The translations under genes were made by a program, and so were the position numbers. A stretch of 9,844 bases of DNA from AG41 sp036522815. GTDB lineage: Bacteria > Gemmatimonadota > Gemmatimonadetes > Gemmatimonadales > GWC2-71-9. The stretch covers positions 1-9,844 of the forward strand of contig DATDFC010000246.1 in NCBI GenBank assembly GCA_036522815.1, written 5' to 3'. A model generated the notes under the pieces. It had not been told where the DNA came from and did no database searches. It was given only the letters and a program-made list of their open reading frames with translations. Positions 5,281 through 9,844 of the stretch are shown piece after piece (position 1 is the stretch's first letter; every line of letters starts with the position of its first letter).

Positions 5281-6776
5281 GATTCCAATGCGGAATGCGG
5301 AATGGGGAATGCGGAATCGACGGCCGACCGTCCATTCCGCATTCCGAATTCCGCATTGCGCACTCCTGACCATTCACGGCAGGCGTGGATCGGGACCACC
5401 TTCCCCGGATTCACCCGCTCCTCAGGGTCCCACACGTGCCGCACCGCCCGCATGGCGGCGAGCGAATCGCCGTCGAACAGGAGCGGCATATAGCGGAGCT
5501 TGTCGAGCCCGATGCCGTGCTCTCCCGTAATGGTGCCACCGGCGGCGATGCAGGTGGCCATGATTTCCGCGCTCGCCGCGTCCACCCGTTCGCGCAGGCC
5601 GGGCGTGCGGCCGTCGAAGGAGATGTTGGGGTGCAGATTACCGTCCCCCGCGTGGAACACGTTGCTGACCGTGAGGCCGTACGCGGCGGCGATCCGCGCG
5701 ATCGTTTCCAGCACGTCGGGGAGCGTGGAGCGGGGGACCACCGCGTCCTGTACCACCAGGTCGCGCGACAGCCGGCCCATCGCGCCGAATGCCTTCTTGC
5801 GGCCGAGCCAGAGGCGCTCGCGCTGCTGCGCGTCCGCTGCCACGAGCACGGAGCGTGCCCCGTGCGCGCGCAGCACGCTTTCGATCGTCTCCGCGTCCGC
5901 CGTCACCGCCGCCTCGTGCCCGCCGTCCAGCTCGGCGAGCAGCACCGCCGCGGCATCCCGCGGGTAGCCGGCGGCGTACACTGAGTCCTCCACCGCCTGG
6001 ATGCACGACTGGTCCATCATTTCGAGGGCGGCGGGCACGATCCCGCTCGCGATCACGGCCGACACGGCCTCCCCGGCGGTGCGCAGCGAGGTGAAGTCGG
6101 CGAGCAACGTGCGCACGGCGCGCGCGATGGGCAGCAGCCGCACGGTGATGCGGGTCGCGACGCCGAAGTTGCCTTCCGAGCCGACGAACAGCCCGACCAG
6201 GTCGGGACCCCACGGCTCGCCGCCCGGGCTGCCCAGCTCCACGACGCGCCCGTCCGCCAGCGCCACCTCCAGGGCGAGCACGTGCGTGGCCGTCACACCG
6301 TACTTGAGGCAGTGCGGGCCGCCCGCGTTTTCCGCCACGTTGCCGCCGATCGTGCAGGCCGTCTGACTCGACGGGTCGGGCGTATACTGCAACCCGTGCG
6401 GCGCGGCGGCGAGGGAGAGACGGACGTTGACGACCCCGGGCTCCACCACGGCCAGCCGGTTGCGGGCGTCGATCTTGAGGATGCGATTCAGTCTGGTCAG
6501 CACGATCAGCACGGCGTCGCCGTCCGCGAGCGCCCCGCCCGAGAGACCGGTGCCCGCGCCGCGCGGCACGAACGGCATGCCGAGCGCGCCGAGCAGCCGC
6601 ACGACGGCGATGACCTCGTCGCGAGTGCCGGGCAGCACCACCACGCCGGGCACGCGCCGGTGCGTGGGCAGCCCGTCTTTCGCGTACGTCACGCGCTCGG
6701 GCAGCGCGGTCCGCACGTGACGCGGGCCGACGATTTCGGCGAGCGTGTCGACCAACGACGCGACGTCCCGGGCCAT
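5277..6776 (-). CDS. glcD: Glycolate oxidase FAD subunit GlcD, with repeat-encoded C-terminal tail
   Basis: GlcD is the catalytic flavoprotein that oxidises glycolate to glyoxylate. Of 499 residues, about 1-470 are native. The FAD_binding_4 part shows PRGAGTGLSGGA (71-82), YTPDPSSQTACTIGGNVAENAGG (131-153; PDPSS and GGNVAEN are hallmarks) and GLFVGSEGNFGV (195-206). The FAD-oxidase C-terminal part shows NVFHAGDGNLHP (372-383) and GEHGIGLDK (418-426), followed by the NPGK ending (456-459) that normally lies close to the C-terminus. Residues 471-499 are not family-like: they are the translation of heptamer repeat copy B, and the stop overlaps the glcE ATG as ATGA. The gene heads the glcDEF-HAD-ygfZ operon. 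The ATG at 6776 has no Shine-Dalgarno, but an extended -10 sits eight bases upstream. The related D-lactate dehydrogenases are an alternative, made unlikely by the adjacent glcE and glcF. Confidence 0.95.
   Translation of the reverse strand: MARDVASLVDTLAEIVGPRHVRTALPERVTYAKDGLPTHRRVPGVVVLPGTRDEVIAVVRLLGALGMPFVPRGAGTGLSGGALADGDAVLIVLTRLNRILKIDARNRLAVVEPGVVNVRLSLAAAPHGLQYTPDPSSQTACTIGGNVAENAGGPHCLKYGVTATHVLALEVALADGRVVELGSPGGEPWGPDLVGLFVGSEGNFGVATRITVRLLPIARAVRTLLADFTSLRTAGEAVSAVIASGIVPAALEMMDQSCIQAVEDSVYAAGYPRDAAAVLLAELDGGHEAAVTADAETIESVLRAHGARSVLVAADAQQRERLWLGRKKAFGAMGRLSRDLVVQDAVVPRSTLPDVLETIARIAAAYGLTVSNVFHAGDGNLHPNISFDGRTPGLRERVDAASAEIMATCIAAGGTITGEHGIGLDKLRYMPLLFDGDSLAAMRAVRHVWDPEERVNPGKVVPIHACREWSGVRNAEFGMRNGRSAVDSAFPIPHSALES
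5284..5360 (-). repeat. Palindromic heptamer element, copy B, at the glcD-glcE junction
   Basis: On the plus strand four ATGCGGA-type heptamers (5288-5315; the third is ATGGGGA), a 20-nt centre (5316-5335) that matches copy A at 15 of 20 places, and three TCCGCAT-type heptamers (5336-5356) make a 77-nt element. It is exactly one heptamer shorter than copy A and in the same orientation. It encodes the last 27 or so residues of GlcD and ends four bases before the glcE ATG. CAATGCGGA (5286-5294) also pairs perfectly with TCCGCATTG (5350-5358). Confidence 0.9.
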
Positions 6777-6793
6777 GAGTTAATAGTATAGCA
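6777..6793 (-). promoter_or_regulatory. Extended -10 promoter directly before glcD
   Basis: On the minus strand TGCTATACT (6793-6785) fits the extended -10 pattern TGnTATAAT with one mismatch. Only eight bases, ATTAACTC, separate it from the glcD ATG and none form a Shine-Dalgarno. The predicted start is within two bases of the ATG, so the operon mRNA may be leaderless. There is no -35 match at normal spacing, which fits an extended -10 promoter. Confidence 0.55.
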
Positions 6794-6794
6794 A

Positions 6795-6823
6795 GAGGGG
6801 CCAGGCAGCTTCCCTGACCCCTC
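6795..6823 (-). terminator. Hairpin after rpoD, abutting the glcD promoter
   Basis: Eleven-base arms 6795-6805 and 6813-6823 (GAGGGGTCAGG with CCTGGCCCCTC on the minus strand, one G-T pair) enclose a 7-nt loop, 47 nt after the rpoD stop. Only TTGCTAT follows, so the U-run is weak. It probably ends or trims the rpoD transcript. Its left arm lies one base from the extended -10 of glcD, so rpoD termination and glcD initiation share the same 40 bases. Confidence 0.55.
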
Positions 6824-6836
6824 GTACTGTTTACCG

Positions 6837-6854
6837 CTGTGCGTCTGTGCGTCT
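6837..6854. repeat. Short tandem duplication CTGTGCGT
   Basis: CTGTGCGT occurs twice in tandem (6837-6844, 6845-6852) and is followed by CT, in the 3' untranslated stretch between the rpoD stop and its hairpin. No function is evident. Confidence 0.35.
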
Positions 6855-6869
6855 AGCCTTTGCCGGTGC

Positions 6870-7763
6870 TCACGCCGCTCTCCAGAACCCCTTGAGCGCC
6901 CGTCCGTCCGGCGACTCCCGCAGCTTCTCGAACGCCCGCTCGCGTATCTGCCTGATGCGCTCCCGCGTCACGCCCATCAGCGCGCCGATTTTCTCGAGCG
7001 TCATGGCCTCGCTGCCCTCTTCGAGGCCGTAGTAGAGATAGAGGATCTTGCGCTCGCGCGGCGTCAAATACTTCTGGAAGATGCGGTCGATGAATTCACG
7101 CATCAGCTTGCCGTCGGTCTTCTCCTCGATCTCGCCGCCTTCCTGGCCGGCGAAGCGCTCGCCCAGCGTGGCCGCGTCCTTGTCGCTCCGGTCCACCGGC
7201 GCGTCGAGCGACAGCTCCGCCGCCGTCATGCGACGCGCAGTGCGCACGTTCTCGACCGTGTCCTGGAGCGCCATCGCGATCTCGTCGTCGGTCGGTTCGC
7301 GGCCGAGCTCCTGCGACAGGTACGTCTCGGTGCGGCTCATGCGGATCAGCTGCGAGTTCTGATTCAGCGGGATGCGCACGCTGCGCGTCTGCTCGGCGAG
7401 CGCTTTCAGCACGGCCTGACGCACCCACCATACGGCGTACGAGATGAACTTCACGCCCTGATCCGGATCGAACTTCTTCACCGCCTTGAGCAGCCCCTCG
7501 TTGCCGATCGCCACCAGCTCGGACAGGTCGAGTCCGTGTCCCTGGTACTTCTTGACGTACGAGATGACGAAGCGGAGGTTGGCGGTGACGAGCCGCTCGG
7601 CGGCCTTTTCATCGCCGCGTTGCACGCGGCGCGCGAGTCTGCGTTCTTCAGCGGGATCTTTGATGAGGGGGAGCTTCTGAATGTCCTGCAGGTACTGGTC
7701 GAAGGCGCCGGAAGGATTGGCTCGAAAGAACGCCTTGGCCTTGCCTCCGTTCGACCGCACCAT
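6870..7763 (-). CDS. rpoD: RpoD/SigA-type sigma-70 factor, short form (297 aa)
   Basis: This is an RNA polymerase sigma factor of group 1 or 2. Region 1.2 is near 22-35 (DQYLQDIQKLPLI). Region 2 covers about 60-133, with NLRFVISYVKKYQGHGL (62-78), EGLLKAVKKFDPDQGVKFISYAVWWVRQAV (89-118) as the -10 recognition and melting part, and EQTRSVRIPLN (124-134). Region 3 covers about 135-215. Region 4 (232-283) ends in the -35 helix-turn-helix GVTRERIRQIRERAFEKLRE. There is no long region 1.1 or non-conserved insert, as in the roughly 290-residue primary sigma factors of Bacteroidetes. That makes it likely to be the housekeeping factor of a phylum with the same design, though a group 2 paralogue cannot be excluded. 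GGAG lies eight bases before the ATG. It stands alone between aroB and the glc operon. Confidence 0.93.
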   Translation of the reverse strand: MVRSNGGKAKAFFRANPSGAFDQYLQDIQKLPLIKDPAEERRLARRVQRGDEKAAERLVTANLRFVISYVKKYQGHGLDLSELVAIGNEGLLKAVKKFDPDQGVKFISYAVWWVRQAVLKALAEQTRSVRIPLNQNSQLIRMSRTETYLSQELGREPTDDEIAMALQDTVENVRTARRMTAAELSLDAPVDRSDKDAATLGERFAGQEGGEIEEKTDGKLMREFIDRIFQKYLTPRERKILYLYYGLEEGSEAMTLEKIGALMGVTRERIRQIRERAFEKLRESPDGRALKGFWRAA

Positions 7764-7825
7764 AGCTAGGGCTCCGACGGTGGAGACGTATGTTGAACCA
7801 GTGGAAAACTATACGAGCGGCGCCA

Positions 7826-7854
7826 AATATAGGAATCGCCCGCGAATGGTGCAA
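7826..7854 (-). promoter_or_regulatory. Candidate rpoD promoter
   Basis: On the minus strand TTGCAC (7854-7849), a 17-nt spacer and TATATT (7831-7826, five of six -10 matches) form a plausible promoter, giving an rpoD leader of roughly 55 nt. TATAGT at 7813-7808 is an alternative -10. A DnaA-box-like site (7865-7873) lies about 10 bp upstream of the -35. Confidence 0.4.
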
Positions 7855-7907
7855 ATCTACTCGGTTTTCCACATCACAAATTCTTAGCACGTGCCACGAC
7901 TCCCCCG

Positions 7908-7939
7908 TTTGTCCACTATCCACATCACATGTGGACAAA
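7908..7939. repeat. Inverted repeat TTTGTCCAC / GTGGACAAA
   Basis: Perfect 9-bp arms at 7908-7916 and 7931-7939 are 14 nt apart, and the spacer overlaps a second palindrome, CACATGTG (7926-7933). The arms are themselves DnaA-box-like, so this may be a pair of opposed boxes or a dimeric operator. There is no U-run to make it a terminator. Confidence 0.6.
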
Positions 7940-8025
7940 TAGATGTTGATGCCGCGTTGACGCCGAGTTGCGCGGCATGTGGAGACGTGGAGAGTCATGT
8001 GGGAAGTTGTTGACGTACTTGTAAT

Positions 8026-8044
8026 TAGTCGCAAGCTGCGACTA
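8026..8044 (-). terminator. Weak hairpin over the aroB stop codon
   Basis: TAGTCGCA (8026-8033) and TGCGACTA (8037-8044) are perfect 8-bp arms around a 3-nt loop and include the aroB TAG stop. On the minus strand ATTACAAG follows rather than a U-run, so it is a poor intrinsic terminator and may only protect the 3' end. No better aroB terminator is visible. Confidence 0.3.
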
Positions 8045-9145
8045 CCCTCCTGCCAGCACCTCTCGGACCACGCGCTCGGGCGCCGCCACGGTCCAACCGC
8101 TGCCATCGGCGTGCATGCGCCCCACGGCCTCGGGCAGCGCGAACCGCACGCTGCCGGCGCGCGCCTTCTTGTCGAGCTGCATCGTCGCGAGCAGCTGGTC
8201 CGGCGTCGCGCTCTCAGGCAGCGCGAGCGGGAGGCCGTAGCGTTCGAGCAGGCGTCCAATCCGATCGGCGGTTCCCGCTGCGGCGATCCCGAGGCGCTCG
8301 GCGAGCCGGGCCTCGTACGCCATGCCGATCGCGACGGCTTCGCCATGCAGCACGGCGAACTGCGCCGTCGCCTCGACCGCATGCGCGACGGTGTGGCCGA
8401 AGTTGAGGATCGCGCGGCGACCGGTCTCGCGCTCGTCTGCGGCGACCACGCCTGCCTTGATCTCCACGGAGCGGCGCACCAGCCGCTCGAGGGCGTCGGG
8501 CTGCTTGGTCGTGACGGCGTCGTGCTCGCGCTCGAGGAATGCGAAGTAGTCGGCGTCGGCGATCGCCCCGTGCTTGACCGCTTCGGCGATCCCCGCGGCG
8601 AGCTGCGGCGCCGGCAGCGTGCCGAGCAGGTCCAGGTCCGCGACGACGAGGCGGGGTTGGTGAAAGGCGCCGAGCAGGTTCTTGCCCGCCGGAACATCGA
8701 CCCCGGTCTTGCCGCCGATGGATGAGTCGATCATGGCGAGCAGCGTGGTGGGTGCCTGAATGTAGGGGACGCCCCGCAGGTAGGTCGCCGCGACGAACCC
8801 CGCCACGTCGCCCACCACGCCTCCGCCCAGGGCGATGATTCCGCAGTCGCGACCGAACTGACGCTGTAGCAGCCGATCCGAAAGGGATGCCCAGGTTTCC
8901 CGCGTCTTGTTCGGTTCGCCTGCGGGAAACGCGAACAGCTCTGCGTGCAACCGGGCGTCGCGGCATCGTGCCACGAGCGTCTCGCCGTACAGCGTCGCGA
9001 CGTGCGAGTCGGTGATCACCGCGTAGCGGGGCGCAGGGCACGCGGCCGGCGCGAGGTCGGGCAGCTCCGCGAGCAGTCCGCGGCCGATCAGGATGTCGTA
9101 CGAGGTGGTGCGCTGTTCCGCGGTGGCGACGCGGACGGTCACCAC
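8042..9145 (-). CDS. aroB: 3-dehydroquinate synthase AroB
   Basis: AroB converts DAHP to 3-dehydroquinate, step two of the shikimate pathway, in the cytoplasm using NAD and a divalent metal. The 367-residue length is typical. The NAD-binding core shows GGGVVGDVAGF (107-117), ATYLRGV (120-126), PTTLLAMIDSSIGGKTGVD (132-150) and KNLLGAFHQP (155-164). The metal ligands of the family map to Glu188 (EAVKHG), His251 (NFGHTVAHA) and His267 (LHGEAVAIG). DKKARAGSVRF near the end is also conserved. Two GTG codons in a row can start the gene. The one at 9145 overlaps the upstream adenosyltransferase by 7 bp; the one at 9142 would give a GTGA 4-bp overlap like the ones seen in the glc operon and is equally likely. 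There is no clear Shine-Dalgarno, so coupling to the upstream gene is probable. Confidence 0.96.
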   Translation of the reverse strand: MVTVRVATAEQRTTSYDILIGRGLLAELPDLAPAACPAPRYAVITDSHVATLYGETLVARCRDARLHAELFAFPAGEPNKTRETWASLSDRLLQRQFGRDCGIIALGGGVVGDVAGFVAATYLRGVPYIQAPTTLLAMIDSSIGGKTGVDVPAGKNLLGAFHQPRLVVADLDLLGTLPAPQLAAGIAEAVKHGAIADADYFAFLEREHDAVTTKQPDALERLVRRSVEIKAGVVAADERETGRRAILNFGHTVAHAVEATAQFAVLHGEAVAIGMAYEARLAERLGIAAAGTADRIGRLLERYGLPLALPESATPDQLLATMQLDKKARAGSVRFALPEAVGRMHADGSGWTVAAPERVVREVLAGG

Positions 9146-9690
9146 TTGACGTCGGGGCGCCCGGCGTGCGCGTTGGCGGCGCGCGCCAGGACGAACAGGA
9201 GATCCGACAGACGGTTCAGGTACCGAAGGATCGCGGGGCGGATCGGTTCCTGTCGACCCGCGGCGACGACGGCACGCTCCGCCCGGCGACAGACCGTCCG
9301 GGCCAGGTGCAGCGCGGCGGCCTTGGGCGTTCCCCCGGGCAGAATGAAGTTCTTCAAGGGCTCGAGTCGCGCCTCGTGTCCATCGATGGCGTCCTCGAGC
9401 GCCGCGGTCTCCGAGTCGCCGAGGGCCGCGCCGCTCCGGGAGAGCGCCTTGTGCAGCTTGTCGGGATCAGGAGTGGCGAGCTCGGCCCCGATGGTGAACA
9501 GGTCGCGCTGGATGGTCTGGAGGAGTCCATCGGAGAATTCCGGCGGATCAAGCGCGCGCGCCAGCCCGAGTGCCGCGTTCAACTCGTCGACCTCGCCGTA
9601 CGCCGCCACGCGGGGACTGTCCTTGGGTGTCCGGCCGCCGCCGAACAGGCCCGTTTCTCCTGCGTCCCCGGTCTTGGTGTAGATCTTCAA
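9139..9690 (-). CDS. PduO-type ATP:cob(I)alamin adenosyltransferase, TTG start
   Basis: The enzyme transfers the adenosyl group of ATP to cob(I)alamin to make coenzyme B12. In 183 residues it shows the PduO/CobA2 marks in order: the ATP-binding N-terminus TKTGDAGETGLFGG (5-18), RVAAYGEVDELNA (27-39), FILPGG (115-120), HLARTVCRRAER (128-139) and RYLNRLSDLLFVLAR (156-170), which includes the Arg and Asn residues conserved in this trimeric family. The start is TTG at 9690; translation from it gives the expected MKIYTKTGD beginning, and a purine-rich stretch with GAGGGG lies four bases upstream. No ATG is available in frame nearby. It overlaps aroB, so the two are probably co-transcribed, although their pathways are unrelated. 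It is divergent from the reductase gene across 47 bp. It shows no sign of the extra C-terminal domain found in some PduO proteins. Confidence 0.94.
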   Translation of the reverse strand: MKIYTKTGDAGETGLFGGGRTPKDSPRVAAYGEVDELNAALGLARALDPPEFSDGLLQTIQRDLFTIGAELATPDPDKLHKALSRSGAALGDSETAALEDAIDGHEARLEPLKNFILPGGTPKAAALHLARTVCRRAERAVVAAGRQEPIRPAILRYLNRLSDLLFVLARAANAHAGRPDVKW

Positions 9691-9723
9691 CGCGCCCCTC
9701 TCCCTTCTCTCCGGGGCTTCCGT

Positions 9724-9737
9724 TACGATTGAAGCCC
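9724..9737 (+). promoter_or_regulatory. -10-like TACGAT eight bases before the reductase start
   Basis: TACGAT (9724-9729) keeps the TAnnAT skeleton and is separated from the ATG at 9738 by TGAAGCCC. GAAG inside the spacer is only a weak ribosome site. The spacing repeats that seen before glcD and the GH38-like gene. No -35 is evident. This is the weakest of the three cases. Confidence 0.3.
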
Positions 9738-9844
9738 ATGCAGGACGTCAAAGATATCACCATAATCGGCGCCGGCCCGACCGGCTTGTTCGGCGCGTTT
9801 TACGCCGGGATGCGCGGGGCGTCCTGCCGCCTGATCGACAACCT
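9738..9844 (+). CDS. Ferredoxin-NADP reductase, YumC/thioredoxin-reductase-like, N-terminal part only
   Basis: Only the first 35 residues are in the window. They contain a short start (MQDVKD) and the FAD-binding Rossmann motif ITIIGAGPTGLFGAFYAG, then MRGASCRLID. The GLFxAFYxGMR pattern is what I know from YumC-type ferredoxin-NADP reductases, which resemble thioredoxin reductase but lack its redox Cys pair. A true thioredoxin reductase usually has a different continuation after GxGPAG. It would move electrons between NADPH and ferredoxin in the cytoplasm. The ATG was chosen because it places the Rossmann strand at residue 7. It is transcribed away from the cobalamin adenosyltransferase. Confidence 0.8.
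   Translation, partial: MQDVKDITIIGAGPTGLFGAFYAGMRGASCRLIDN

Larger units (their letters stand above)
7800..8006. other. Cluster of DnaA-box-like sites between aroB and rpoD
   Basis: The 278-bp gap 7764-8041 is AT-richer than its surroundings and has no gene. Against TTATCCACA it holds TTTTCCACA (7865-7873, plus) and CTATCCACA (7916-7924, plus), one mismatch each. TTGTCCACA (7938-7930, minus) also has one mismatch. Weaker sites are TTGTCCACT (7909-7917, plus), TTTTCCACT (7808-7800, minus), GTCTCCACA (7986-7978, minus) and CTTCCCACA (8006-7998, minus). The exact 10-mer CCACATCACA recurs at 7869 and 7920, 51 bp apart. The cluster could be a replication origin, a DnaA reservoir or a DnaA-controlled rpoD promoter; it could also be the operator of another protein. 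Confidence 0.45.

Noticed and set aside
4069..5373. A longer glcE starting at 5373
   Set aside because: The extra 31 residues are repeat translation, and the ATG at 5280 gives the ATGA overlap also seen at glcE-glcF.
4171..5493. A 440-codon plus-strand open frame antisense to glcE and the end of glcD
   Set aside because: Same reason: no recognisable motif, and the minus-strand frame carries all the FAD-binding signatures.
8010..8015. TTGACG on the plus strand as a -35 element
   Set aside because: No -10 and no plus-strand gene follows; aroB is on the opposite strand.

Overview
The window is about two-thirds G+C and looks like a chromosomal stretch of an uncultured or little-studied GC-rich bacterium. 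Gemmatimonadota is my best guess. The clues are a short Bacteroidetes-style RpoD/SigA (297 aa), a YumC-type ferredoxin-NADP reductase, and stop-free heptamer palindromes of a kind I associate with such genomes. No marker gene here proves the phylum.

Layout, left to right. Positions 1-659 (minus) hold the N-terminal part of a Tat-exported GH38-like glycosidase. A divergent gap (660-770) separates it from a small Met-rich lipoprotein (771-1016, plus), which ends in a clear terminator. Next is one tightly packed minus-strand operon, read from 6776 down to 1083: glcD, glcE, glcF, a HAD-family protein and ygfZ. Three of its junctions are 4-bp stop/start overlaps and one is a 6-nt gap. GlcD, GlcE and GlcF form the membrane-associated glycolate oxidase. 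YgfZ probably supports the Fe-S clusters of GlcF. The HAD protein would be a natural phosphoglycolate phosphatase, but its second motif-I aspartate is Asn. Upstream of glcD, on the same strand, are rpoD (6870-7763), a 278-bp AT-richer gap with a cluster of DnaA-box-like sites, aroB (8042-9145) and a PduO-type cobalamin adenosyltransferase that overlaps aroB. A ferredoxin-NADP reductase starts at 9738 on the plus strand and runs off the window.

The most unusual feature is a pair of palindromic elements built from the tandem heptamer ATGCGGA. Copy A (84 nt) lies in frame inside glcF and adds about 28 residues to an interdomain linker. Copy B (77 nt, exactly one heptamer shorter) forms the C-terminal tail of GlcD and places a hairpin just before the glcE start. 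Because 7 is not a multiple of 3, the heptamer reads as the same stop-free heptapeptide in all three frames of each strand, so it can sit in genes without truncating them. Secondary points of interest are the DnaA-box cluster, three ATGs with a -10-like hexamer only 8-9 nt upstream (possible leaderless transcripts), the Met-rich lipoprotein and the HAD substitution.
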